A stretch of 64,000 nt of DNA, taken from positions 186,001 to 250,000 of the forward strand of contig OZ241353.1 in NCBI GenBank assembly GCA_965200375.1. The letters run 5' to 3'. This document shows positions 9,513 to 18,267 of this stretch, piece by piece. This stretch comes from VXYL01 sp965200375. GTDB taxonomy: Bacteria > Pseudomonadota > Gammaproteobacteria > Pseudomonadales > Azotimanducaceae. The notes below the pieces were generated by a model, which saw nothing but the letters and a program-made list of their open reading frames with translations, was not told the DNA's origin and searched no databases. Numbering within the stretch: the first letter of the stretch is position 1; every line of letters begins with the position of its first letter. A program made the position numbers and the translations under genes.

Positions 9513-9564
9513 GCCGAGTGGCCCCTCGGCTTGCGCCAGTGTCGCGGGCGAGCGGCCCGCGACA
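9513..9564 (+). terminator. Two tandem GC-rich hairpins after the membrane-protein gene
   Basis: Starting 6 nt past the stop codon, 9513-9530 forms a 6-bp stem. Bases 9540-9564 form a perfect 10-bp stem with a 5-nt GAGCG loop. There is no T-tract, so intrinsic termination is only one reading. The second hairpin shares its core (CGCGGGCGA..GGCCCGCG) with the hairpin at 19160-19190, so it may instead be a dispersed palindromic repeat. Confidence 0.45.
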
Positions 9565-9609
9565 GGCCCGAAGGTCCGAGAGGACGACCGGAAGCGCTGC
9601 GTCAACCCC

Positions 9610-9700
9610 CGCGGGTAGAACAGATCGCACAGGCAGCGGCACTCGCAGCCGAAGAAGCGGGCCACGCTCCGGCGCAGCGGCGCAATGCCCGGCGAGGGGC
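9610..9700 (-). pseudogene. Relic copy of part of the 4790-5563 gene
   Basis: The minus strand encodes IAPLRRSVARFFGCECRC, identical to the middle of the HxD..H protein, and then diverges (LCDLFYPRG against VSDQCYPPG). About 60 bp are essentially identical to 5105-5170, with weaker match at both flanks. No open gene surrounds it. It is a partial duplicate or the scrap of a paralogue, in the same orientation as the intact gene. Confidence 0.7.
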
Positions 9701-9857
9701 GAGGCAGGCTGATTCCCGCATTCCCGCACATGGACATGAGGACTCCGGCCGAATTCGCTACGATGACGGCGAGGCTGCCTGACCCAAACGCCCAGAAGGT
9801 CGGCGATCCGCCACAAGGGCTGTACGTGCCTTGCGCCATGGGCAGATGGAGGTACAC

Positions 9858-11057
9858 GTGGCGAACGCGACACCGTGGCCCCGCCTCGCCGCCGCTGCCT
9901 TGGCCGGCGACGCCGTGAGCGCCACTTGGCAGGACGGCGCGTCGATCCCCATGCCCTTCCTGTGGCTGCGCCACAACTGCGACTGCCCGGAGTGCGTCGT
10001 GCGGCAAACGGGCGAGAAGCGCTACCGGATCGTCTGGGCGCCCGCGGATCTGCGGCCGGCAGCGGCGGCCGTCGACGCCGAAGCGGACTGTCTCGTCGTC
10101 GACTGGCCGGACGGCCACCGCAGCCGCTACCGGAGCGCCATGCTGCGGGAGCTCATGGTCTGCTCGAAGCCTGCGGTGCGCTACTGGGACTGCCGTTTCG
10201 CGCCCCGCCGGTTCGACTTCGAGGCATTCCTCGACGACGACGACAGCGCTGCCCGCGCCATCGCCGAGTTCCTCGCCTCCGGCGTCTGCGTCCTGACCGG
10301 GGCCCCCACGGCGCCCGGCAGCGTCGAGCGCCTGTGCCCGCGCCTCGGACCGATCCGCGAGGTGCTGTTCGAGCGCATCCACAACGTTCAACTGGACCCC
10401 GCCGGCTACAACATCGCCCACACCAGCGAGGACGTGCCGCCCCACAACGACATGGTGAGCTACTCCTGGCCGCCGAGCGTGCAGGCCCTGCACATGCTGG
10501 CGAACGACTGCGCCGGCGGCGAATCGGGCGTGGTCGACGGCTTCGCCGTGCTGCGCCGGTTCCGTGCCGAACACCCGGCGATGTTCGAAACGCTGTGCAT
10601 CGTGCCGGTGCCGTTCCGGCAGTTCGACGCGAACAACGAAACCTCGGCCGCGCAGCCAGTCGTCGAGGTGGACTGCGAAGGCGAACTGCGGCTGCTGCGC
10701 TTCTCCAATCAGCTCATGCAGCCGCTGCCGCTGTGGCAGCCGAAGCTCGGCGAGTTCTACCAGGCGTTTCGGCAACTCGCGGAACTCGTCGCCGGCCCCG
10801 GGTTCCGGGTGCAGCTGCGCCTGGCGGCCGGCGAAGTGCTGCTCGTCGCTGGCCACCGGGTGCTGCACGCCCGCACCCCCATCGTCGGCGCCGGGCGCCG
10901 CCACCTGCAGGACGCCTACTTCGACCACGACAACGTCCGCAACCACTACAAGCTGCTCAAGCGCCAAGGCCGGATCGAAGGCCGCTCGCTCGACTCGGCG
11001 CACCGCGACGATTCTTCGGGAGCGGTCAGAGCGGATAGCTCGGGCACAGCGGCTTGA
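9858..11057 (+). CDS. Gamma-butyrobetaine hydroxylase-like 2OG-Fe(II) dioxygenase
   Basis: About 399 residues. The N-terminal DUF971-type domain has the Cys motif LRHNCDCPECV, probably binding zinc. The TauD-like catalytic domain follows, with the iron ligands in PPHNDMV and the distal His in GHRVLHARTP, then R for 2-oxoglutarate. Family members hydroxylate gamma-butyrobetaine (to carnitine) or trimethyllysine. I prefer the GTG at 9858: GGAGG sits exactly 5 nt upstream, and the in-frame ATG at 9846 would place that GGAGG inside the gene. The last ~30 residues read through the 3' end of the convergent glycosyltransferase relic, so the native protein may have been shorter. A truncated copy of its 3' end recurs at 12272. 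Confidence 0.85.
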   Translation: MANATPWPRLAAAALAGDAVSATWQDGASIPMPFLWLRHNCDCPECVVRQTGEKRYRIVWAPADLRPAAAAVDAEADCLVVDWPDGHRSRYRSAMLRELMVCSKPAVRYWDCRFAPRRFDFEAFLDDDDSAARAIAEFLASGVCVLTGAPTAPGSVERLCPRLGPIREVLFERIHNVQLDPAGYNIAHTSEDVPPHNDMVSYSWPPSVQALHMLANDCAGGESGVVDGFAVLRRFRAEHPAMFETLCIVPVPFRQFDANNETSAAQPVVEVDCEGELRLLRFSNQLMQPLPLWQPKLGEFYQAFRQLAELVAGPGFRVQLRLAAGEVLLVAGHRVLHARTPIVGAGRRHLQDAYFDHDNVRNHYKLLKRQGRIEGRSLDSAHRDDSSGAVRADSSGTAA

Positions 11058-11103
11058 GCGACGGATTGCGGTTGTAGCAGGGATCCTCGGGCAGTTCGCC
11101 GCC
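10893..11103. repeat. ~210-bp direct repeat, copy A (flanks the Rpn gene)
   Basis: This copy is about 90% identical to 12272-12484 in the same orientation. It contains the 3' end of the dioxygenase gene. On the minus strand it carries a relic of the last ~24 codons of the glycosyltransferase whose intact 3' end lies in copy B (relic ending PLCPSYPL against LYPSYPL). Confidence 0.9.
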
Positions 11104-11132
11104 TCTCCCGGAGCGCGGGGGCGTCCTGTCCG

Positions 11133-12170
11133 CTACCGGCGAAGCCGCGCGCGAGCGAGGAAGTCGGCGCCGCTGCGGCAGTCGATGATCAACGTGCCGA
11201 TCCGCGCCAGTTCGGCACCGTCCTCGACGCCAGCGAGCAAGGCGGCCAGCTCGGAGCCGGTGTCGGCGCCGAAGCGCCGGCCGGCCAAGCTGCACAGCAG
11301 CGTCCGTTCCTCCGCGAGCACCTCTTGGCGTCCGGCCCGCATTCCCTGCTGAAGGCCCTCTTGGCGCCCGGCCCGCATCCCTTGCCGCCGGCCTTCGTCT
11401 ATCTTCATCTCGTCCCGTTCCCGAAGCGTTTCCGCAAGCATCGTCGTCTCCTTGTCGTCCAAAGCCGGCAGCCGATCGCCCAGGCGCGGACCCAGCATGC
11501 CGCCGCACCATGCCGCGAACGACCGCCGCAGTTCCCGATCGCCCGCCGCCGCGAACAGCTCCTCGGCCCTCTCCAGCGCCAGCGGCAGCCCGTCCGCAGA
11601 CGCCGCGTCCAGCGCCAGCGCGGCCCGGGCCAGATTGCCGTCCGCCGCATCGCCGCCGCTGGCGCAGTCCTTCGCATCGACCAGCCGGCAGGCCAGGCGC
11701 GGCTGCAGGTCGCGCAGTTCGGGCGGCGCCCAGCCGCGCTCGTCCAGCCGCAGCGGCGCGTTCCATTCGGCCCGGCCGTTGTACACCACCAGCGGCACAT
11801 GCGCCACGACCCGGCCACCGGCCGCCGCCATCCAGCCGGAGCGGCGCAGGTCCCGGGACAGCAGCGCAACGTACTCCAGCAGCCGCTCGGCCACGTGGGC
11901 GTCGGGGCTCGACTGGAATTCGACGTGGAACAGCGCCCCGGCACCGGCGGGCCAGGCCGTGTCGCGCTTGAACGGCGCCCACCAGAGCATGTCGGTCCGC
12001 CGGGCGCGCAGGTCGTCCGCGACGTGCTCCGTCGGCAGGCGCTCCAGGCGGTCGATATCCAGGTCGCCCACCCAGGAGTCGCCGAGCAGGCGGACGAGGT
12101 CGGCGACCATCCGGGGATGGGAGAACAGCCGTTTGCTGGCCTCGTCGCTGTGCCGGGGCTGTCGCGCCAT
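11133..12170 (-). CDS. Rpn-family (YhgA-like) PD-(D/E)XK nuclease
   Basis: A 345-residue protein. The N-terminal ~200 residues have the family signature: HSDEASKRLFSHPRMVADLVR, DDLRARRTDMLWWAP (metal-binding D), then FHVEFQSSPD (E-x-Q) and VPLVVYNG. The C-terminus has a charged linker with repeated RRQGMRAGRQEGLQQG units and a short terminal domain. Rpn proteins are DNA nucleases that promote RecA-independent recombination, sometimes also acting in defence. The gene sits alone between two ~210-bp direct repeats that duplicate the 3' ends of both neighbouring genes, so it looks like a recently captured cassette. ATG 12170 begins the homologous region; the SD is weak. Confidence 0.85.
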   Translation of the reverse strand: MARQPRHSDEASKRLFSHPRMVADLVRLLGDSWVGDLDIDRLERLPTEHVADDLRARRTDMLWWAPFKRDTAWPAGAGALFHVEFQSSPDAHVAERLLEYVALLSRDLRRSGWMAAAGGRVVAHVPLVVYNGRAEWNAPLRLDERGWAPPELRDLQPRLACRLVDAKDCASGGDAADGNLARAALALDAASADGLPLALERAEELFAAAGDRELRRSFAAWCGGMLGPRLGDRLPALDDKETTMLAETLRERDEMKIDEGRRQGMRAGRQEGLQQGMRAGRQEVLAEERTLLCSLAGRRFGADTGSELAALLAGVEDGAELARIGTLIIDCRSGADFLARARLRR

Positions 12171-12271
12171 GGGCGGCACTGTGCGCCGCGACCGCGTCGG
12201 GAGAAATGGCGGAAAGCTCCAAGCCCTGTGCGAGATCGACCATGCCGGCAAGCGGAGCGGCGGCGATGCGC

Positions 12272-12484
12272 GGGCACCGCCACCTGCAGGATGCCTACCT
12301 CGATCACGACAACGTCCGCAACCACTACAAGCTGCTTTAAGCGCCAAGGCCGGATCGAAGGCCGCCACGCTCGACTCGGCGCACCGCGACGGTTCGGGAG
12401 CGGTCAGAGCGGATAGCTCGGGTACAGCGACCTGAGCGACAGATTGCGGTTGTAGTAGGGATCCTCGGGGCAGTTCTCCGCCAG
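12272..12484. repeat. ~210-bp direct repeat, copy B
   Basis: This is the partner of 10893-11103. It holds a frameshifted relic of the dioxygenase 3' end on the plus strand (HLQDAYLDHDNVRNHYKLL, then stop) and the genuine 3' end of the GT2 gene on the minus strand. The convergent junction has therefore been duplicated as a unit, with the Rpn gene between the copies. Confidence 0.9.
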
Positions 12485-14146
12485 AAACGCCATCAGCCGG
12501 GCCACGTCGCCAGGCGGATCCTTGCGCCCCCGGGTCTGCATCTCGTAGTGCAGCAGCCGCACCGCCGGCAGATATACGTTGAGGTAGCCGGCGTTCATGG
12601 CGCGTATGCAGATCTCGACATCGCCGCCAGACACGCGATACGCCTCGTCGAAGGCGCCGATGCGGTCGATGGTGCGCCGCGCCACGGCCATGCAGGCGCC
12701 GGTCACGGCCGCGACGTTCCGCGCCAGCGTGGGCGCAACGAACATGTGCCCCTGCTCTTCCGGCCGCGTGTGCCGGTAGACGTGGTCCGCGCAGCGCCCG
12801 TAGCCGGTCACGACTCCGGCGTGCTGGATGGCGCCGGTTTCGTAGAGCAGCAAGGCGCCCACCAGGCCGACGTCCGGGCGCAGGGCGACGTCCGCCAGCT
12901 GCGCCAGCCAATTCTCGCACGCCGGTTCGGTGTCGTTGTTGAGGAATACGAACACGTCCGCGTCCGACGCCGCCATGCCCTGGTTGTTGAGGCGGCTCCA
13001 GTTGAACTCGCCCGGCGCCGGCAGCACCTTGAGGCGCGGCCAGCGCCGCTCGGCCTCGGCGAACCAGGCGAGGGTCGCGCCCTCCGTGGAGCCGTTGTCC
13101 AGCACCAGCACGTCGAAGCTCTCGCCGAAGTTGGTGGCAAAGACGCCGGCAACGCAGCGCCGCAGCAGATCCAGCCGGTCCCGGGTGGGAATCACTACCG
13201 TCACTTTGGCGCCCGCGTTGCCGAATACGCAGCGCCACTCCCGTCCCGCGATCTCGACGCCAGCGCCGTCGCCGTAGCGTCGCCTGAGGACGTCCGCGAG
13301 GGCCGCAGGCGGCGTTGGCACTGGCGGCGGACGGAAGCGGTGCGCCAAGAAGGCATCCAGATGGACCACCCGCTGCGCCTGCTCCGCCACCCGCAGCGCC
13401 AGGCTGTGGTAGTCCCCGCACGGCGCCGCCGGCAGCGTTGCGGCAAGGCTGGAGGCAAGCAGGAGACAAGACGACACGTAGTCGCTGGCGAACAGCAGAT
13501 CCGGCGAGTAGCCAGGCTTGAAGTACGGCTGCGAGCGAACCCCGGCCGCGTCGATGCGATCCTCGTCGCCGTAGTAGAGCGCCAGGTCCTGCGTTCGCGG
13601 ACAGGGTGCGGCGCCCAGTACGCAGCCAGGCCCGAGCAGCGCGACGAAGTCCGCCTGTTCGCAGCGCGCACGGGCCGTGGCGACCACGGCATCGACGCCC
13701 AGCGACTCCACCACCACCGTTTCCGGCGCGGCCGAGCCGATCGCGGCACTGGCGGCGTCGGCAACCAGCACCAGCTTCGCATCCGCCGGCTTGCGGGCTT
13801 CCGCAAGCCGAAGGTACGCGGGCAGCTCGGCGGCCGGCACCCCCTCCGTGGACATCACCGCGAGCAGGGAGCCGGACGGGCCGGCCGGCGCCGGCCGCTG
13901 CCGCAACCAGACCCGATAGCGCTTGGCGTTGGCGTGCTGGCCATGGGAGACGGCGCCCACGGCCCAACCGGCCACGGCACGATAGCCGTGGCTGCGCCAC
14001 AGGCCCCAGACGATCGCCAGGAAGCGCCGCCAGCCGCCGGCGAACGCCACCGCCTTGCGGAAGCCGACCAGCAGCAGCAGGCCGAGCAGGAACCGCCGAC
14101 GCCGATGCGGCGGACTCTCGCCCTCGTCGCCCGCCGGCGGCGTCAA
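12404..14146 (-). CDS. Glycosyltransferase family 2 (O-antigen/rhamnosyl-type)
   Basis: A 580-residue protein. Residues 1-60 contain hydrophobic stretches (membrane anchor). A degenerate domain covers ~90-290. The GT2 (GT-A fold) domain runs from ~300 with VTVVIPTRDRLDLLRRCV, VLDNGSTEGATLAWF and a DAD/FLNNDTEP metal-binding segment. It ends with a conserved-looking R-rich tail. Such enzymes add sugars to cell-surface polysaccharide from nucleotide-sugar donors. The probable TTG start overlaps the stop of the GT4 gene (TTGA, 14143-14146), so the two are translationally coupled. Its 3' end is duplicated at ~11026-11100. Confidence 0.85.
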   Translation of the reverse strand: MTPPAGDEGESPPHRRRRFLLGLLLLVGFRKAVAFAGGWRRFLAIVWGLWRSHGYRAVAGWAVGAVSHGQHANAKRYRVWLRQRPAPAGPSGSLLAVMSTEGVPAAELPAYLRLAEARKPADAKLVLVADAASAAIGSAAPETVVVESLGVDAVVATARARCEQADFVALLGPGCVLGAAPCPRTQDLALYYGDEDRIDAAGVRSQPYFKPGYSPDLLFASDYVSSCLLLASSLAATLPAAPCGDYHSLALRVAEQAQRVVHLDAFLAHRFRPPPVPTPPAALADVLRRRYGDGAGVEIAGREWRCVFGNAGAKVTVVIPTRDRLDLLRRCVAGVFATNFGESFDVLVLDNGSTEGATLAWFAEAERRWPRLKVLPAPGEFNWSRLNNQGMAASDADVFVFLNNDTEPACENWLAQLADVALRPDVGLVGALLLYETGAIQHAGVVTGYGRCADHVYRHTRPEEQGHMFVAPTLARNVAAVTGACMAVARRTIDRIGAFDEAYRVSGGDVEICIRAMNAGYLNVYLPAVRLLHYEMQTRGRKDPPGDVARLMAFLAENCPEDPYYNRNLSLRSLYPSYPL

Positions 14147-15252
14147 GACGCCAGAGTCGTGTACAAGCGGGCGTAGCGGTCGCCCATCAGAGCGCCGGTG
14201 AACAGGCGCGCGAAACGCTGCTGCGCACCTAGGCCCAAGCGCGCCGCCAGCGCCGGGCAGGCGTCGAGGCGCATCATGGCGCTACGCAGTGCCGCCGGCG
14301 AGGCCGGCGCCACTACCAGCCCGGTCTCGCCGTCCACGTTCACATGGCTGGTGCCGGAACCCACCTCCGTGGAGACGAGCGGCCGCCCCTGCATGGCACC
14401 TTCGAGCAGGCCCACGCCGAACGCCTCCGCCCGCAGGTAGGAGGGGAACACCACCGCCCGGCTGAGCGCCAGCAGTGCCGTCTTGGTCTCGTCGGAAACG
14501 TGGCCGGCGAAAACCACGTTGCCAAGGCCAAGGTTGCGGGCCTGGCGCTTGAGTTCCGCCTCCGTCGGGCCCGCCCCTGCGATCACTGCCCGCAGCGGCG
14601 TGCCGCGCAGCGCCTCGATCAGAATGTGCAGGCACTTGTAGTAGCGCAGCACGCCGACGAACAGGAAGAACCCGGTGCCGAACCGCCGCCGCACCTCCGC
14701 AAGGCGCGCCGGCGTCGGCTGCGGGTAGGAAGCGGGATCGAGGCCAATGGGAATCACCTCCAGCGGCGCCCGCAGGCGCGACAGCACCGGCGAGCTCGCC
14801 AGGTAGTTCGGCGACGTGCAGACGATCCGATCCATGGAGCGCAGGAAGCGGCGCATGAGGGGCCCGTAGAGCCACGCCAGCGCCCGCTGGCGCACGATGT
14901 CCGAGTGGTAGGTGAGCACCGTCGGCTGGCGCACCCGGGCCGCGAAGTGCAGCGCGTCCGCGAACGGCCACGGGAAGTGGTAGTGGACCAGGTCCGCCCA
15001 GCCCAGCAGGCGGCGGAACATCGGCAACGCCTGCCACGAGAGGCTGCAGGACGCGACCTCGAGGTGCAGACGCGCCCTGTACACGACGGCTTCCTCCCGC
15101 CGCACCACCCGCGGCCGCACCGAACGGCTCAGGGACAGCACCCGGCTCTCGACGCCGTGGCGGCGGGTGCCGAGGCAGATCTGGCGGATCATCTCCTCGG
15201 CGCCGCCCTGGGTCTGCGGCAGCGAGGTGCGATAGACGTGCAGCACGCGCAT
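14143..15252 (-). CDS. Glycosyltransferase family 4
   Basis: A 369-residue GT-B fold enzyme. The N-terminal part has the glycine-rich QTQGGAEEMI loop. The C-terminal nucleotide-binding domain starts near residue 190 with FFLFVGVLRYYKCLHILIEA, then VIAGAGPTEAELKRQA and the signature E-x7-E region EAFGVGLLEGAMQGRPLVST. The length is normal. It is first in a two-gene unit with the overlapping GT2 gene, and together they probably extend a surface glycan or O-antigen-like chain. Start ATG 15252; the sequence upstream is intergenic (~100 bp to the PhyH gene). Confidence 0.88.
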   Translation of the reverse strand: MRVLHVYRTSLPQTQGGAEEMIRQICLGTRRHGVESRVLSLSRSVRPRVVRREEAVVYRARLHLEVASCSLSWQALPMFRRLLGWADLVHYHFPWPFADALHFAARVRQPTVLTYHSDIVRQRALAWLYGPLMRRFLRSMDRIVCTSPNYLASSPVLSRLRAPLEVIPIGLDPASYPQPTPARLAEVRRRFGTGFFLFVGVLRYYKCLHILIEALRGTPLRAVIAGAGPTEAELKRQARNLGLGNVVFAGHVSDETKTALLALSRAVVFPSYLRAEAFGVGLLEGAMQGRPLVSTEVGSGTSHVNVDGETGLVVAPASPAALRSAMMRLDACPALAARLGLGAQQRFARLFTGALMGDRYARLYTTLAS

Positions 15253-15354
15253 GGCGGTGGGCGACGACCGGCCTAGGCGGAACGGCGTTTGTAACCGACC
15301 GCGCGGTGCGGACGCAAACCGCTGGGCGCGAGAACGGTTCCGTGGCAGCCGGCG

Positions 15355-16191
15355 TCAGTCCTCCATGAGCGCCTTGCGGCGTACGCGGTCGTAGCGCCGC
15401 GCCAGCGCCCGCTCCTCGGCCCCCATGTCCTGCCTCGGCCGCGGCACCGGCAGGAAGTGGCGATGCTCGTCCTTGCCGCGCACCAGCACCGCGTGGTCGC
15501 CGGTCACCTTGGTCTGGCGAACGTCGGTGGCGCAGTAGCGCAGCACCATGCCGATGCGCCGGTCGCCGCCGCGGTTCGGCTCGGAGCCGTGGATGACGCG
15601 CACGTGGTGGATGGACATCTCGCCCAGTGCCAGCGGCGCGAGCACCGTCCGCGCCTCCTCCACCGGCACCTTCACCACCTGGCCGCGGCTCAGGAGATTG
15701 TCGGCGGCGTAGGTGTCGTGCTGCTCCCACACCGGGCCCCTGTGGCTGCCCGGGAGGAAGCGCATGGGGCCGGTGCTGGGCCCGGCATCCGAAAGCGCCA
15801 CCCAGGCGCTCGCCACGCGGTGCGGTTCGAGGCCCCAGTAGGTGGCGTCCTGGTGGTAGGAGATGTACGCCGGCCCGCCCGGCGGCTTGACGAACCAGTC
15901 CAGCGACCACAGCAGAAGGTTGGGGCCGAGCACGCTGGCGACGGGTTCGACGATGCGGGGGTCGTGGATCAGATCCCAGGCCCAGGCGTGGGTGACATGC
16001 AGCCTCGCCCGAACCGCCCGCTCCTTGCCGGCGGCGCTTGCGCCGGCGGCCTCGGCGCTTGCGCCGGCGGCCTCGGCATCCTCCAGCCGCGCCCGCAGCC
16101 CCTGCGCTTCGGCTGTGGAGAACGCCGGCAGCGGCGCCACGAAGCCGTCCCGCCGATAGCGCTCGATCTGATCTGCCGTCAGTTGGGTCAT
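15355..16191 (-). CDS. Phytanoyl-CoA dioxygenase (PhyH) family protein
   Basis: A 278-residue 2OG-Fe(II) dioxygenase. The start ATG 16191 begins the usual LTADQIERYRRDGFV motif. Iron ligands are in ISYHQDATYWG (HxD) and HHVRVIHGSEPNR (distal H, with following R for 2-oxoglutarate). Substrates across the family range from phytanoyl-CoA to ectoine and secondary metabolites, so the substrate here is open. Residues ~38-55 contain an Ala-Glu-Gly repeat (AEAAGAS, twice) encoded by a 21-bp tandem repeat, an unusual insertion for the family. It lies on the same strand as, and upstream of, the two glycosyltransferases. Confidence 0.85.
   Translation of the reverse strand: MTQLTADQIERYRRDGFVAPLPAFSTAEAQGLRARLEDAEAAGASAEAAGASAAGKERAVRARLHVTHAWAWDLIHDPRIVEPVASVLGPNLLLWSLDWFVKPPGGPAYISYHQDATYWGLEPHRVASAWVALSDAGPSTGPMRFLPGSHRGPVWEQHDTYAADNLLSRGQVVKVPVEEARTVLAPLALGEMSIHHVRVIHGSEPNRGGDRRIGMVLRYCATDVRQTKVTGDHAVLVRGKDEHRHFLPVPRPRQDMGAEERALARRYDRVRRKALMED
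16034..16075. repeat. 21-bp tandem repeat (two units) inside the PhyH gene
   Basis: Two identical 21-bp units, with a further partial unit before them, encode the repeated AEAAGAS segment. The repeat keeps frame. It is probably slippage-prone. Confidence 0.8.
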
Positions 16192-16578
16192 CGCGTGACG
16201 TCTTCCCTCGCCCGCTTCGACCAGCAAGCGGGCTTTGAGTGTGCGCCGTGCGTCCGCGCCTTGCAGAGTGTGCCTATGTACAGTATTTTCCCTCGCGCCG
16301 ATCTCGACTAGCGTAGCCGAAGGATGTGGGTGTGCCGCAGGGTGCCCAAATTGCATTGTTCCGCCACGATCGACCGAAGATGTAGACAAGAAGGCTGGAG
16401 TCCAGTTCGCGCAGCAATTGCTTCGGGCAACGGAGGAGCCGGCGGGGTTCGTGTTCCGCCGAGGGATTTGGGAGCCTGTTGACTAGATAGAGTGTCCCGT
16501 ACAGCTGCCGTGCCGTGTCGGGTGACTATCGTAGGCAATCCGGTAGGAATGTTTGCGGCGACGTTTCTGAAGACGGCC
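16192..16578. other. Intergenic; no gene recognised
   Basis: About 390 bases between the PhyH start and the phage head-protein remnant. A short open frame on the plus strand up to 16486 ends in FVFRRGIWEPVD but I cannot place it. The PhyH promoter presumably lies near 16270-16310, where the sequence is locally AT-richer, but no clear -35/-10 pair is visible. Confidence 0.4.
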
Positions 16579-17710
16579 ACTGCAGCCGTTCGTCGTCGCC
16601 GGCGCGGCCCGCGACGCGCTGCTCTCCGATCTGCGCGAGGCCGTGGACGCGGCCGTCGCGGACGGCGAGACGCTGCGCCGGTTCCGCCGCCGCTTCGACG
16701 GCATCGTCGCGCGGCACGGGTGGAGCTACGTCGGCGGGCGCGACTGGCGCACCCGCGTGATCTACGACACCAACCTGGCCACGTCCTACGCGGCGGGCCG
16801 CTGGCGGCAGCTGCAGGCCGCCGCCGACCGGCGCCCCTACTGGCGCTACCGCCACAGCCCGGCGTCCGTCGAGCCGCGCGAGAAGCACGTCGCCTGGGGC
16901 GGCCTGATCCTGCGCCACGACGACCCGTGGTGGCAGGTCCACTACCCGCCCAACGGCTGGGGCTGCAGGTGCTGGGTCGAGAGCCTGTCCCCCCGCGAGG
17001 CCGAGCGCGCCGGCGGCGCCGGCGAAGCGCCGCCGACGATCTGGCGCGAGGAGCGCGTCGGCAGCGGCGCGTCGACGCGCATCGTGGACGTGGCGGAGGG
17101 CGTGGACGCCGGATTCTCCTACGCCCCGGGCCGCGCGGCGCAGCTGCGCGGCGCCGTGCGCCAGCGGCTGCTCGCCAGCCTCCGGCAGCCGCCCGCGGTC
17201 GCCGCGTCCGGCGTGGCGGCCATGCTGTCGCGCCCGACCGTCCTCGGCGCCCTGCGCGAGGGCTGGCTCCGCTGGCGTGGCCGCCACGCCAGCGGAAGCG
17301 CAATCGAGGTCGGAGCGCTGCTGCCGGCGCTGCTGGAGGCGCTGGAGCGGCGCCGCGGCGAGATCGCCACCGCGGCCATCAGGGTCGCGGCATCGGACTG
17401 GGGCCACGCCGCGCGCGCGGCGAAGGGCGCCAAGGCGCTCGACCGCGCCGACTGGGACCGGCTGCCCGACGTCCTGGCGTCTCCCGTCGCGGTGTTGTAC
17501 GAGCGCGACAGGGACGCCCTGCTCTACGTGTTCGAGCCCGCCGAGCGAGCCGGCAAGATGGGCAAGGCGGTCGTGCAAGTGGACGTGCGGCGGAGGGTGC
17601 GCCGGCGGGACGAGGTGGGCAACTACGTGCGGTCGGGCCAATACATCGAGCTCCACAACCTGCGCGACAAGCGCTACGAAGTGCTGTGGGGCGCGGTGCC
17701 GGAAGGGTAG
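16579..17710 (+). pseudogene. Mu-like phage minor head protein (gpF / SPP1 gp7-type), 5'-truncated
   Basis: The conserved head-morphogenesis region is clear: PFVVAGAARDALLSDLREAV, ARHGWSYVGGRDWRTRVIYDT, SYAAGRW and, at ~residue 110-130, VHYPPNGWGCRCWVES with the conserved Cys pair. About 375 codons remain open to the stop at 17711. The usual N-terminal domain before PFVVAG is missing and no ATG is present; a GTG at 16643 could restart it internally. In intact phages the protein joins portal and capsid during head assembly. It is followed by a Mu gpG-like gene, but no portal, capsid or tail genes follow, so this is a prophage fragment. Confidence 0.75.
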
Positions 17711-17837
17711 TGAGGCCGCCGGGACGAGACGCGACCCTCGATCCAGTACGCTTAGTCCGCCCAGGGGCGCGGAAAAAACCATCTACCGGGATTGCGCATT
17801 TACCCGGCCTACCCGGCGGCAAGAGGAAGACTAGCAC

Positions 17838-18266
17838 ATGCGATTCGACATCCAGATCGACGACCGCCAAGCCGTCCGCGCCCTCGCGGAACTGCTGCGG
17901 CGCGGCGGGAGCCTGAAGCCGGCGCTGCGCTCCGTCGGCGAGCTGCTGCTCGACTCGACCCGCGCCCGCTTCGCAGCCGAGCGGTCCCCGGAGGGCGAGC
18001 GGTGGACGCCGCTCAAGCCGCGCACGCTGGCGAGCAAGAAGCGCAACCGCGACAAGATCCTCACCGAGGAGGGCCGCCTGCGCGGCACCCTCGCCTACCA
18101 GGTCGGCGACGGCTGGGTGGAGGTCGGCAGCCCCCTGGTCTACGGCGCCACCCACCAGTTCGGCCGCGACGCGATCCCCGCCCGCCCCTACCTGGGACTG
18201 TCGGCCGGAGACGCCGCGGACGTGCGCGAGGAGATCCTCGACTTCATCCGCGGCGCGCTGCGCTAG
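17838..18266 (+). CDS. Phage virion morphogenesis protein (Mu gpG / P2 gpS-like)
   Basis: A 142-residue tail-completion/virion morphogenesis protein: a short N-terminal helix pair, then RFAAERSPEGERWTPLKPRTL, KILTEEGRLRGTL and, near the end, HQFGRD..PARPYLGLS, the family hallmark. It is intact in length. It lies 127 nt after the gpF remnant, the same order as in Mu-like phages. It ends abruptly in non-phage sequence, with a 14-bp perfect palindrome two bases past the stop. It is probably not functional without the rest of the phage. Confidence 0.8.
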   Translation: MRFDIQIDDRQAVRALAELLRRGGSLKPALRSVGELLLDSTRARFAAERSPEGERWTPLKPRTLASKKRNRDKILTEEGRLRGTLAYQVGDGWVEVGSPLVYGATHQFGRDAIPARPYLGLSAGDAADVREEILDFIRGALR

Positions 18267-18267
18267 G

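Noticed and set aside
7647..11003. Minus-strand frame of ~1,100 codons across the membrane protein and dioxygenase
   Set aside because: It only includes the 90-bp relic at 9610-9700 by chance; the remainder is antisense to real genes.
11133..14000. 955-codon frame that would fuse the Rpn nuclease to upstream sequence
   Set aside because: Codons before 12170 are an out-of-frame reading of the GT2 gene; Rpn homology starts at the ATG at 12170.
16270..16290. TACTGTACAT resembling a LexA-box half
   Set aside because: The matching second half (ACAG at the right distance) is absent.
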